From positions 62,001 through 126,000 of the forward strand of contig NZ_CALLVU010000099.1 of assembly GCF_938015485.1 (NCBI RefSeq): 64,000 nt of DNA, given 5' to 3'. Positions 28,060 to 36,633 of the stretch are shown here, one piece after another. The notes under the pieces are model-generated. The model ran no database searches. It worked only from the letters and a program-made list of their open reading frames with translations, and was not told the origin of the DNA. The position numbers were made by a program, and so were the translations under genes. Position 1 is the stretch's first letter, and each line of letters starts with the position of its first letter. This DNA is from an uncultured Lachnoanaerobaculum sp. GTDB taxonomy: Bacteria > Bacillota > Clostridia > Lachnospirales > Lachnospiraceae.

Positions 28060-28773
28060 ATGTATATATCAAACAATCCGAATAACGAGTTGGAACAGTC
28101 CATTGTACAGGTTCCTGATTTGGTACAGATACCGGATGAAATACATGAAATGGCACAGAAATTTCAGGAAGCGATGATGATGTACACCTGTGCCATCAGA
28201 GAGGTGAAAACAAAGCTTGAAGTTTTAAATGATGAGCTTTCGGTAAAGAACAGGAGAAATCCTATTGAGGTGATAAAATCCAGAGTAAAAAAGCCTAAGA
28301 GTATAGTGGAAAAGCTGAAAAGGCGCGGACTGCCTCTGACACTTGAATCCATAGTAAAAAATCTGGACGATGTTGCAGGTATCAGAGTCATATGTTCATT
28401 TCTGGACGATATTTATGAAGTCGCCGATATGCTTACAAGGCAGGATGATGTGAAGCTTATTGCAGTCAAAGACTATATAAAGAAACCTAAAGAAAACGGA
28501 TACCGTTCCTATCATCTTATAATTGAAATACCTGTATTTTTCTCTGATAAAAAGCAGCCTATGAGAGTGGAAGTACAGATAAGGACAATTGCTATGGATT
28601 TTTGGGCAAGCCTTGACCATCAGCTTAAGTATAAGAAAGAGTTTATCGACTCCGAGGATGTGGAAAGACAGCTTAAAGAATGTGCTGATGTGATAGCAGG
28701 TACGGATGTACAGATGCTTAATATAAGAAAGAATATAGAGTCAAGGGGCATAGAGATAAGAAAACCCCGATAA
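28060..28773 (+). CDS. Small alarmone synthetase (GTP pyrophosphokinase, RelQ-like)
   Basis: Makes (p)ppGpp from ATP and GTP or GDP. The 237-residue single-domain protein has the RelA/SpoT synthetase core: NLDDVAGIRVICSF near residue 107, KDYIKKPKENGYRSYHLI near 140, and VEVQIRTIAMDFWASLDHQLKYK near 170. It lacks HD hydrolase and regulatory TGS/ACT domains, so it is the small-synthetase type (RelQ/RelP). It starts after GGCGGGAGATCTT and ends before a strong convergent terminator. Confidence 0.92.
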   Translation: MYISNNPNNELEQSIVQVPDLVQIPDEIHEMAQKFQEAMMMYTCAIREVKTKLEVLNDELSVKNRRNPIEVIKSRVKKPKSIVEKLKRRGLPLTLESIVKNLDDVAGIRVICSFLDDIYEVADMLTRQDDVKLIAVKDYIKKPKENGYRSYHLIIEIPVFFSDKKQPMRVEVQIRTIAMDFWASLDHQLKYKKEFIDSEDVERQLKECADVIAGTDVQMLNIRKNIESRGIEIRKPR

Positions 28774-28806
28774 AATGGGAATGTAGGGAAATGACAGCAA
28801 TATAAA

Positions 28807-28852
28807 AGGGTTGGTGTAACTTGAAAATGAGTCACACCAACCTTTTTTTTAG
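28807..28852 (+). terminator. Terminator after the alarmone synthetase gene
   Basis: GGTTGGTGT pairs with ACACCAACC across a 16-base loop and is followed by eight T. The T-run abuts the end of the opposing MATE gene. Confidence 0.85.
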
Positions 28853-30210
28853 TAGATATTATTTTTTAACCAACGCCTCATCTTGCTGAATAAAAACATA
28901 TATATGATAAACAGTATACTTGTGGTTATCCATGAGAGCGGATAAGCCCAAAGTATGGTGAAGATATTCGGGTACCTAGGTACCATCACTATTATCCATG
29001 CTATTCTCAGTACACATACGCCGCTTGCAGTCATTATCATAGGTATCCAGCTGTCACCGATACCGCGAAGCGAGCCTGAGAATATCTCAATGGTGATATA
29101 GGTCGGGAAGGCGACCACCATAAAGTTGAGCATATCCGTACCTATATCAAGTACGCTTTTATCAGCTGTAAACAGTGTATAGATACTTCTGCCGAAAAGC
29201 TTCAGTAAGAGCATAACTATTCCGGTAATCACAACGGAAAGAATCATTCCGTGTATGATACCCTTTTTTACTCTTTCTTTGTTTCCGTAGCCGAAGTTTT
29301 GACCTGTAAATGTGGTTACGGAGATGCCGAGTGACTGTATTGTCATCCAAAACAGCGTATCTATTTTTCCGTAGGCTGTGAAGGCGGCAATGGTATCGGT
29401 TCCCAGAGTGTTGATGGAAGCCTGTATAAGAATATTTGCAATAGTGTACATCGCGGATTGCATCCCTGCGGCGGTACCTATGCTGACCATCTTTCTTAAC
29501 TCTGAGAAGTTGATATGCAGCTTTCTTATAAAGAGTCTAAGTGCGTCCTTTCTGCGAGAAAGCACTACTATAACAAGTATTGCACTGACCACCTGTGAGG
29601 TGACTGTGGCAACAGCCGCTCCGACCACGCCCATACCGATATATTTTATCAAAAGTATATCAAGTATTATATTGATAAAGCAGCTGATAATAAGAAAAAT
29701 CAGCGGAGTCTTTGAATCGCCTACAGCTCTTAAAAGCCCTGCACCCATGTTGTAGATAAGGTTCGGTGCAAGTCCGAGGAAGTAGATTTGAAGATAAGGG
29801 ATTGCCATAGGCATTATATCTTCAGGCACGTTCATATATGAGAGCATAGTCTTTGAAAATATAGCACCCAATATACTTACCACTATACCTACTATAAGTG
29901 AGAACATAATTGCGGTATGTACACATTCACTTACAAGTCTGTGGTTCTTGGCACCGAAGTGCTGTGAAATAATTACACTGAATCCTGACGAGAGACCGAC
30001 GAATATTCCGATAAAGAGGTTTATCAGTGTACTTGTAGTACCTCCTACCGCCGCAAGCCCAAGTTTTCCTACATTCTGTCCCACTATGACCGCATCGGCG
30101 GTGTTGTAGAGCTGCTGAAAGAATGTTCCCAGCAGTATCGGAAAGAAGAATAATAAAAGCTGTGCGGTTATATTGCCGTTTGTCATGTCAGGACTTTTTG
30201 TTTTTGCCAT
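28849..30210 (-). CDS. MATE-family multidrug/cation exporter
   Basis: A 453-residue integral membrane protein with about 12 hydrophobic segments in two similar halves, using an ion gradient to export drugs or metabolites. It opens with TNGNITAQLLLFFFPILLGTFFQQLYNTADAVIVG, the first MATE helix, and contains GAGLLRAVGDSKTPL and in the second half SGSLRGIGDSWIPMI, the repeated RGxGD motif. It is convergent with the alarmone synthetase gene and shares its direction with fumC, 22 bases upstream, so both may form one transcript. Confidence 0.93.
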   Translation of the reverse strand: MAKTKSPDMTNGNITAQLLLFFFPILLGTFFQQLYNTADAVIVGQNVGKLGLAAVGGTTSTLINLFIGIFVGLSSGFSVIISQHFGAKNHRLVSECVHTAIMFSLIVGIVVSILGAIFSKTMLSYMNVPEDIMPMAIPYLQIYFLGLAPNLIYNMGAGLLRAVGDSKTPLIFLIISCFINIILDILLIKYIGMGVVGAAVATVTSQVVSAILVIVVLSRRKDALRLFIRKLHINFSELRKMVSIGTAAGMQSAMYTIANILIQASINTLGTDTIAAFTAYGKIDTLFWMTIQSLGISVTTFTGQNFGYGNKERVKKGIIHGMILSVVITGIVMLLLKLFGRSIYTLFTADKSVLDIGTDMLNFMVVAFPTYITIEIFSGSLRGIGDSWIPMIMTASGVCVLRIAWIIVMVPRYPNIFTILWAYPLSWITTSILFIIYMFLFSKMRRWLKNNIY

Positions 30211-30232
30211 ACAAATCCTTTATAAATCCTTT

Positions 30233-31597
30233 CTATACCATTTCTTCAGGTTTAAAAACCTTATCAAACTCTTCTTCAGTCATTAAGTCAAGTTTTAAAG
30301 TAGCTTCTTTCAGTGATATATTTTCCTTATGTGCAAGCTTTGCTACCTTTGCTGCCGATTCATAGCCGATATACGGGCTGATTGCGGTTACAAGCATCAG
30401 TGAATTGTGAAGATTTTCATGCATCTTTTGTCTGTTTGCCTTTATTCCGCATACACAGTGTACTCTGAAAGAGTCCATACCGTCGGACAGAAGTCTTACG
30501 GACTGTAGGAAGTTGTGAATAAGTACAGGCATGAACACATTCAGCTCAAAATTACCCTGACTTGAAGCCATATTTACTGCTACATTATTTGCCATGACCT
30601 GTACACATACCATAGTCATGGATTCACACTGTGTAGGGTTTACCTTGCCGGGCATTATAGAACTTCCGGGTTCGTTCTCAGGTATAAATATTTCACCGAG
30701 GCCGCATCTTGGACCGCTTGAGAGCCATCTGATATCATTGGCTATTTTCATAAGGTCCGTTGCCAGTGAAGATAAGCCGCCGTGTACAAATGAAAGCTCC
30801 GACTTTGAGGTAAGAGCGTGAAACTTGTTGATATCCGTGATAAATTCCTTACCTGTAAGCTTTGAAATATTTTTTGCTACAGATATGTCAAAGCCTTTCG
30901 GACAGTTAAGTCCCGTACCTACGGCGGTGGCTCCGAGTGCAAGCTTTTTGATAAACTCAAGTGAGGCATTTATCTGATTACAGTCATTTTCAAGTGAAGC
31001 TCTCCAGCCGCTGATTTCCTGTGAGAAGGCTATCGGAGTGGCATCCTGCAAATGTGTCCTGCCTGACTTTACGATGCCTGCATTCTCCTCTTCAAGCTTT
31101 TTAAAAGCAAGTATAAGCTCATTGAGTGAAGGAAGTAATTTGTCATGGATTTCAATCAATGCGGCTATATGCATTGCGGCAGGAAATGTATCATTTGAGC
31201 TTTGTGACATATTTACATCGTCGTTGGGGTGAAGTAATCTCTTGCCTGCGAGTTCATTGCCTCTGTTTGTAATGACCTCGTTGACATTCATATTGCTCTG
31301 AGTGCCGCTGCCGGTCTGCCATACCGAAAGCGGAAAATGCTCATCAAGTTTTCCATCAAGTATTTCTTTACAAACAGTGTTTATTATATCCGCCTTTTCT
31401 TTTGAAAGCTTACCAAGCTCGTTATTTGTTGCGGCACAGGCCGCTTTCAGATATGCAAATGCTCTTATAACCTCAAGCGGTATCTTTTCTGTGCCTATTT
31501 TAAAGTTTGACAGGCTTCTGGCTGTCTGCGCGCCGAAATATTTGTCCGCTTCCACCTCTATATTTCCCATAGAGTCATGCTCGATACGATATTCCAT
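30233..31597 (-). CDS. fumC: Class II fumarate hydratase
   Basis: Interconverts fumarate and L-malate without an iron-sulfur cluster. The 454-residue protein has GSGTQSNMNVNEVI near residue 95, SSNDTFPAAMH near 133, GRTHLQDATPIAFSQE near 183 and the superfamily loop GSSIMPGKVNPTQCE near 313, whose serine is catalytic. Close relatives are aspartase and argininosuccinate lyase; the TGSGTQSNMNVNEVI and GSSIMPGKVNPTQCE forms fit fumarase best. GGAGAAGACT precedes the start. It is transcribed away from lepB. Confidence 0.93.
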   Translation of the reverse strand: MEYRIEHDSMGNIEVEADKYFGAQTARSLSNFKIGTEKIPLEVIRAFAYLKAACAATNNELGKLSKEKADIINTVCKEILDGKLDEHFPLSVWQTGSGTQSNMNVNEVITNRGNELAGKRLLHPNDDVNMSQSSNDTFPAAMHIAALIEIHDKLLPSLNELILAFKKLEEENAGIVKSGRTHLQDATPIAFSQEISGWRASLENDCNQINASLEFIKKLALGATAVGTGLNCPKGFDISVAKNISKLTGKEFITDINKFHALTSKSELSFVHGGLSSLATDLMKIANDIRWLSSGPRCGLGEIFIPENEPGSSIMPGKVNPTQCESMTMVCVQVMANNVAVNMASSQGNFELNVFMPVLIHNFLQSVRLLSDGMDSFRVHCVCGIKANRQKMHENLHNSLMLVTAISPYIGYESAAKVAKLAHKENISLKEATLKLDLMTEEEFDKVFKPEEMV

Positions 31598-31702
31598 AGT
31601 CTTCTCCTATATGCTATAATAAAACGAAGTTCCTAAAGAGAACTTTAATACAGTACTATACAGTAGTTTAACAAAAAACAGAATAAAAAAACAGGGCAAG
31701 AG

Positions 31703-32233
31703 ATGAAAATAAAGAAACAGGAATCGAAATTTTTAATTGTACTTGATACTCTTATGCAACTGGCGGTGATACTTTCACTTGCCTGGTTTGTAGTATTCAT
31801 ATTCGGGGACAGAACATATATGGTGGGGCAGTCAATGTCTCCGCAGATAGAACAGGGTGAAGCGGCGCTTATAAACAAGGCGGCATACACATTCTTTAAT
31901 CCGAAAAGATTTGATGTTATAGCATTTAAAAACAGAGACGGCAGAGTATGTATCAGAAGAGTTATAGGTCTTCCCGGTGAGACGATAAATATAAAGGATG
32001 GCTATGTCTATATAAACGGCAAGGCGCTTGAGAAGTTTTGTGAAGCAAGTACAGGCGGTCTGGCCACAGAAGAGATACAGCTTATGTCAAAGGAGTATTT
32101 TGTACTTGGAGATAACAGAGTGGGAAGTGAAGATTCCAGAACTTCCACTATAGGCAATATAACAAAGGATATGATAATAGGTAATGCATGGATAAGATTG
32201 TTGCCTATAAAAAGAATAGGTTTTATCAGATAA
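31703..32233 (+). CDS. lepB: Type I signal peptidase
   Basis: Removes signal peptides from exported proteins at the outer face of the membrane. The 176-residue protein has one N-terminal membrane segment (about 17-36) and the catalytic serine S44 in VGQSMSP, the later LPGETINIKDGYVYING and the GDNR box (VLGDNRVGSEDSR). The position that normally holds the general-base lysine (KR-IGLPG) reads IRRVIGLPG, i.e. R85-R86. The ribosome site is weak (GGGCAAGAG). It is followed 19 bases later by rbgA. Confidence 0.88.
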   Translation: MKIKKQESKFLIVLDTLMQLAVILSLAWFVVFIFGDRTYMVGQSMSPQIEQGEAALINKAAYTFFNPKRFDVIAFKNRDGRVCIRRVIGLPGETINIKDGYVYINGKALEKFCEASTGGLATEEIQLMSKEYFVLGDNRVGSEDSRTSTIGNITKDMIIGNAWIRLLPIKRIGFIR

Positions 32234-32252
32234 GTATACGAAAGGATTTTTT

Positions 32253-33092
32253 ATGAAAATACAGTGGTATCCGGGGCATATGACCAAGGCAAAGCGTGCC
32301 ATGTCAGATGCTATAAAGCTTGTGGATATTATTATAGAGATGACAGATGCCAGAGCTCCCGAAGCTACAAGAAACCCCGAGATAACGGGGCTTGGCACGG
32401 GCAAGTCAAGAATTATCATACTGAATAAGGCGGATTTGGCGGATGAAAATGCCAATATAAGATGGGCAAGTTATTATAAGGAGAAGGGCTATGAGTGTAT
32501 GTTCATGGACTCAAGGCAAAAAAACGGTGTCAACTCACTTATAAAAGCGATAGAGAATGTATCTAAGGATAAGAGAGAGCGAGACGCCAAAAGGGGTATA
32601 AAGAACAGACCGGTAAGGGCGATGGTTGCAGGCATTCCGAATGTCGGAAAGTCGACTCTTATCAATACCGTTTCAGGAAGAGCTATGGCAAAGACAGGCA
32701 ATAAGCCGGGTGTGACCAAGGGCAATCAGTGGATAAAGCTTAAAGGTCAGGTGGAACTTTTGGACACTCCGGGAATACTGTGGCCGAAGTTTGAGGATGA
32801 GAGAGTCGGAGAGATGATTGCATTTATCGGCTCAATCAACGATATGATTATAGATATCAGAGAACTTGGACTTGAACTTATCAAATGGCTTTTAAAAAAC
32901 AGGCCTGAAGTTTTGGAAGAAAGATTTGATATTAAAGAAGGCGAAGACGAAAATGCCGTCCTTATAAAAATAGCTACCGTAAGAGGATGTACCAAAAAGG
33001 GAGGAGAACTTGACTATGACAAGGCGGCCTCGGTTTTGGTAAACGAGTTCAGGTCGGGTAAGCTCGGCAGGATTACATTACAGATGCCGTAG
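32253..33092 (+). CDS. rbgA: Ribosome biogenesis GTPase RbgA (YlqF)
   Basis: A circularly permuted GTPase needed for late assembly of the 50S ribosomal subunit. In the 279-residue protein the motif order is G4 first (ILNKADL near residue 50), then G1 GIPNVGKSTLINTVSG near 127 and G3 LDTPGILWPKF near 168, diagnostic for the permuted family. The opening IQWYPGHMTKAKRAM is typical of RbgA. It leads a compact run rbgA-rnhB-yraN-pgeF with tiny gaps or overlaps. Confidence 0.95.
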   Translation: MKIQWYPGHMTKAKRAMSDAIKLVDIIIEMTDARAPEATRNPEITGLGTGKSRIIILNKADLADENANIRWASYYKEKGYECMFMDSRQKNGVNSLIKAIENVSKDKRERDAKRGIKNRPVRAMVAGIPNVGKSTLINTVSGRAMAKTGNKPGVTKGNQWIKLKGQVELLDTPGILWPKFEDERVGEMIAFIGSINDMIIDIRELGLELIKWLLKNRPEVLEERFDIKEGEDENAVLIKIATVRGCTKKGGELDYDKAASVLVNEFRSGKLGRITLQMP

Positions 33093-33098
33093 GTGGAT

Positions 33099-33743
33099 AT
33101 GAGAAAAATAAGTGAAGAAAAGCTTGCTCTTGAGAGACAAAGACTTGAGGGCATGAGAGAATTTGAAAATAAATACAGTGATTTGGGAGCGGTTGCAGGT
33201 ATAGATGAGGCAGGCAGAGGACCGCTTGCGGGACCTGTGGTTGCGGCGGCGGTTATATTGCCGAAGGATATATTCCTGCCGTTTTTGAACGACTCAAAGA
33301 AGGTAACCGAAAAAAGAAGAGATGTGCTGTTTGATCAGATAAAACAGGAGGCGATTGCTTACGGAATAGGTATTGCCTCAAACGCACTTATAGATGAGAT
33401 AAACATACTGCAGGCCACATACGAAGCTATGAGAGAGGCTGTATCAAAGCTTAGTAAGACACCTGATATTTTGCTTGTGGACGCGGTGCATATACCAGGT
33501 ATAAATATAAAGCAGGTGGGTATAGTAAAGGGAGATGCAAAGAGTGTCAATATCGCGGCTGCAAGCATACTTGCAAAGGTGACAAGAGACAGGCTGATGC
33601 TTGAATATGATAAAATCTATCCCGAGTATGGATTTGCATCCAATAAGGGATACGGTACAGCCAAGCATATAGAAGCTCTGAAAGTCTGCGGTGCCTGTGA
33701 TATACACAGAAGATCTTTTATAGGAAACTTTGTCTGTGAATAA
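33099..33743 (+). CDS. rnhB: Ribonuclease HII
   Basis: Cuts RNA in RNA-DNA hybrids and removes misincorporated ribonucleotides. The 214-residue protein contains [21 protein letters not shown] with two catalytic acidic residues, [10 protein letters not shown] with the third, and [12 protein letters not shown] with [13 protein letters not shown] following. ATG at 33099 with AGGTGG upstream is preferred to GTG at 33093. Its 3' end overlaps yraN. Confidence 0.95.
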   Translation: MRKISEEKLALERQRLEGMREFENKYSDLGAVAGIDEAGRGPLAGPVVAAAVILPKDIFLPFLNDSKKVTEKRRDVLFDQIKQEAIAYGIGIASNALIDEINILQATYEAMREAVSKLSKTPDILLVDAVHIPGINIKQVGIVKGDAKSVNIAAASILAKVTRDRLMLEYDKIYPEYGFASNKGYGTAKHIEALKVCGACDIHRRSFIGNFVCE

Positions 33744-34077
33744 GCGTAAGATAGGAAGCCTCGGAGAGAATATGGCTGTGGAGTTTTTAAAAAGCCGCGG
33801 AGTAAAAATCTTGGAGAGAAATTATCAAAACAGATTCGGTGAAATAGACATCATAGCAAGGGAAGATAATACACTGCTTTTTATAGAAGTAAAATACAGA
33901 AAGAATGAGAGCTTCGGTTATCCGCTTGAAGCTGTAGATTTTAAAAAACGGCAAAAGATAAAAAATATGGCAAGGTTTTTCTTAAATGAAAATCATTACT
34001 TTAACATGAACATAAGATTTGACTGCATAGGTATAATGGGGTCAAATATAGACTGGGTAAAAGGAGCGTTTTATTGA
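33736..34077 (+). CDS. yraN: UPF0102 (YraN) nuclease-like protein
   Basis: A 113-residue protein of the restriction-endonuclease-like fold. [25 protein letters not shown] is the family opening, [22 protein letters not shown] carries the acidic and lysine residues of a PD-(D/E)XK nuclease core. Role is poorly known, often linked to DNA repair or uptake because it neighbours rnhB. The start is GTG at 33736 or TTG at 33730, both within the rnhB end; AGGAAA lies just upstream. Confidence 0.88.
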   Translation: MNKRKIGSLGENMAVEFLKSRGVKILERNYQNRFGEIDIIAREDNTLLFIEVKYRKNESFGYPLEAVDFKKRQKIKNMARFFLNENHYFNMNIRFDCIGIMGSNIDWVKGAFY

Positions 34078-34925
34078 AGATATTAAAAAAGAATGATAAG
34101 AATATTTTGACACTTAAAAGAGCAAAAAACGGTGTGGAATATCTGTCATTTGACGCATTGGAAAAATATGACAATATAGTACAGGGCTTTTCCACAAAGA
34201 TAGGCGGAGTAAGTACAGGTGTGTATGCGACTATGAACTTAAGTTTCAGCAGAGAGCCTGACAACAGGGAAGGCGTACTTGAAAACTACAAAAGAATGGC
34301 ACAGGCTCTGGGTGTGGAGCTTGAAAGCTTTACTTTATCTTATCAGGAACATTCCACCAATGTAAGAGTGGTGAGTGCGGCCGATAAGGGCAAGGGAGTA
34401 CTGTTTGAGAGAGACTACAGAAATATTGACGGACTTATAACAAATGAAAGGGGCATTACATTAGGAGCTTTTTTTGCAGACTGTATTCCCCTTTATTTTT
34501 ATGACAGGGTAAATAATGTAATAGGACTGGCACATTCAGGCTGGAGAGGCACCTGTAAGAGAATGGGTGCGGTTATGGTAAAAGAGATGAACAGGCATTT
34601 TTTCAGCAGGTCGGAGGATATAATTGCCTGCATAGGTCCCGGCATATGTGCGGACTGCTATCAGGTAAGCACGGATGTGTATGAGGAGTTTTCAAAAAAC
34701 TTTGATAAAGAAGATATGGATAATATATTCAGAGAAGACGGGAATGACCACTTCAGGCTGTCACTTTGGAAAGCCAATGAAAAAGTATTAAAAGATGCCG
34801 GAATACCTGAGGAGAATATATTTACTTCCAATATATGCACCGCCTGCAATAAAGAACTTTTGTATTCACACAGAGTGATGGGCGAGAAGAGGGGTAATAT
34901 GGCGGCATTTATGGCGCTTAGATGA
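34074..34925 (+). CDS. pgeF: Peptidoglycan editing factor / purine nucleoside phosphorylase (PgeF, YfiH, DUF152)
   Basis: A 283-residue laccase-domain protein of the YfiH family, shown elsewhere to act on purine nucleosides or to edit peptidoglycan precursors. Metal-binding residues are in QEHSTNVRVV, ADCIPLYFYD and LAHSGWRGTCKRM, with GPGICADCYQV and SNICTACNKELLYSHR later. The start is TTG at 34074, behind AAAAGGAGCG, overlapping the yraN stop. The run of RbgA, RNase HII, YraN and this gene ends here. Confidence 0.88.
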   Translation: MKILKKNDKNILTLKRAKNGVEYLSFDALEKYDNIVQGFSTKIGGVSTGVYATMNLSFSREPDNREGVLENYKRMAQALGVELESFTLSYQEHSTNVRVVSAADKGKGVLFERDYRNIDGLITNERGITLGAFFADCIPLYFYDRVNNVIGLAHSGWRGTCKRMGAVMVKEMNRHFFSRSEDIIACIGPGICADCYQVSTDVYEEFSKNFDKEDMDNIFREDGNDHFRLSLWKANEKVLKDAGIPEENIFTSNICTACNKELLYSHRVMGEKRGNMAAFMALR

Positions 34926-34973
34926 TTTTCCATCGGATACGGTCAAAAAAAAGCCCGATATATCAGCTTTTAC

Positions 34974-35002
34974 TTGCTAAAACTCATTTAAGTATTTATA
35001 CT
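34974..35002 (+). promoter_or_regulatory. Promoter of the coiled-coil protein gene
   Basis: TTGCTA (34974-34979), 17-base spacer, TATACT (34997-35002), 27 bases before the ATG at 35029. Confidence 0.65.
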
Positions 35003-35028
35003 ATGTATATTTGAATAAAGGAGGCTAT

Positions 35029-35334
35029 ATGGAAGATTTTTTCAAGAAATTAAGCATATATGGAAGTATTGCAAAAGAAGAAGGACAGAAGATAGCACAG
35101 TCGGCTTTGAACAAGGGTAAAGAATTGGCCGATATAACAAAGCTGAAAAGAGACATAAAGATAGAAGAAGATATTATAAAGTCATACAAAATGGTTATAG
35201 GTGAGTATGTAGCCGCCAATGACCTTTTGAGAGAAGACGAGCTTGTATTTGACCAAAGATCAAAGATCTTAAAGAGTCAGGAAAAGCTTGAAGAGTTGAA
35301 GGAAAAGCTTGAGGAAATAAGCAAAAATAAGTAG
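35029..35334 (+). CDS. Small coiled-coil protein, function unknown
   Basis: A 101-residue, highly charged, almost entirely helical protein without a signal peptide. The C-terminal third (ILKSQEKLEELKEKLEEISK) is a clear coiled coil, and the middle has KELADITKLKRDIKIEEDI. I do not recognise a named family. ATG at 35029 follows AAAGGAGGCTAT. It has its own promoter and is followed 16 bases later by an aminotransferase, perhaps as a two-gene unit. Confidence 0.75.
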   Translation: MEDFFKKLSIYGSIAKEEGQKIAQSALNKGKELADITKLKRDIKIEEDIIKSYKMVIGEYVAANDLLREDELVFDQRSKILKSQEKLEELKEKLEEISKNK

Positions 35335-35350
35335 TTAGGAGATTATAAAG

Positions 35351-36631
35351 ATGCCATACGCAGATTTGACAAAAGAAGAATTGATGGAATTAAAGAAAAG
35401 CCTGAAGGCTGAATATAAGGCTATGCAGGCTAAAGACTTGAAACTTGACATGAGCAGAGGAAAGCCTTCACAGGAGCAGCTTGATATCTCAATGGGACTT
35501 ATGGATGTGCTTTCATCGGATGCGGACCTTATGAGTGAGAACGGCTCTGACTGCAGAAACTACGGTGTACTTGACGGTATCCCTGAGGCGAAGGAGCTTA
35601 TGGGAGATATGATGGAGGTTCCGGCAGACAACCTTATCATCTACGGAAACTCAAGTCTTAATGTAATGTATGACTGTATTTCAAGATCATATACACATGG
35701 AGTAATGGGTTCAACACCTTGGTGTAAGCTTGATAAAGTAAAATTCTTATGTATCGTACCGGGATATGACAGACATTTTGCAATAACGGAGTACTTCGGT
35801 TTTGAGAATGTATGTATACCTATGCTTGAGAGCGGTCCTGATATGGATATGATAGAGGAACTTGTACAAAACGACGATTCAATAAAGGGAATCTGGTGCG
35901 TGCCTAAGTATTCAAACCCTACAGGAAACTCATACTCGGACGAAGTTGTAAGAAGATTTGCAAGATTAAAACCTGCAGCCAAGGATTTCAGAATTTACTG
36001 GGATAATGCTTATACAATTCATCATCTCTATGACCTTGACCAGGATCATTTGATTGAGATTTTGGCTGAGTGTAAGAGAGCCGGAAATCCGGATCTTGTA
36101 TATAAGTTTGCTTCAACATCAAAGGTTACATTCCCGGGATCTGGTATTGCGGCACTTGCCACATCACATAACAACCTTGAGGATATAAAGAAGCAGTTGA
36201 AGATGCAGACAATCGGACATGACAAGGTAAATCAGCTTAGACATGTAAGATATTTTAAGGATATCCACGGCATGGTGGAGCATATGAAAAAGCACGCAAA
36301 CTCACTCAGACCTAAGTTTGAGATGGTGCTGGATACACTTGAGAGCGAGCTTGGCGGACTTGGAATAGCAAGTTGGACAAAGCCGAAGGGCGGATACTTC
36401 ATATCATTTGATACCATGGACGGATGTGCAAAGGAAGTAGTGTCAAAATGTAAGAAAGCAGGAGTTGTACTTACAGGAGCGGGAGCTACATTCCCGGGCG
36501 GAAACGATCCTCATGACAAGAATATTCGTATCGCTCCGTCATTCCCGCCTGTAGCGGATTTGGAGATAGCCGCAAAGCTTCTTTGCCTGTGTACAAAGAT
36601 GGCGGCAGTTGATAAACTCTTAGGAGAATAA
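35351..36631 (+). CDS. PLP-dependent aminotransferase, aspartate type
   Basis: A 426-residue class I aminotransferase. PKYSNPTGNSYSDEVVRRFA carries the conserved NPTG, RIYWDNAYTIHHLYD the aspartate/tyrosine cofactor contacts, and FASTSKVTFPGSGIAA the PLP-binding lysine. The length and the sequence between motifs match the aspartate aminotransferase/MocR-like subgroup (Pfam Asp_aminotransf) rather than AspC. Substrate is probably aspartate or a related amino acid but cannot be proved. It is followed two bases later by an ABC-F gene. Confidence 0.88.
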   Translation: MPYADLTKEELMELKKSLKAEYKAMQAKDLKLDMSRGKPSQEQLDISMGLMDVLSSDADLMSENGSDCRNYGVLDGIPEAKELMGDMMEVPADNLIIYGNSSLNVMYDCISRSYTHGVMGSTPWCKLDKVKFLCIVPGYDRHFAITEYFGFENVCIPMLESGPDMDMIEELVQNDDSIKGIWCVPKYSNPTGNSYSDEVVRRFARLKPAAKDFRIYWDNAYTIHHLYDLDQDHLIEILAECKRAGNPDLVYKFASTSKVTFPGSGIAALATSHNNLEDIKKQLKMQTIGHDKVNQLRHVRYFKDIHGMVEHMKKHANSLRPKFEMVLDTLESELGGLGIASWTKPKGGYFISFDTMDGCAKEVVSKCKKAGVVLTGAGATFPGGNDPHDKNIRIAPSFPPVADLEIAAKLLCLCTKMAAVDKLLGE

Positions 36632-36633
36632 TA

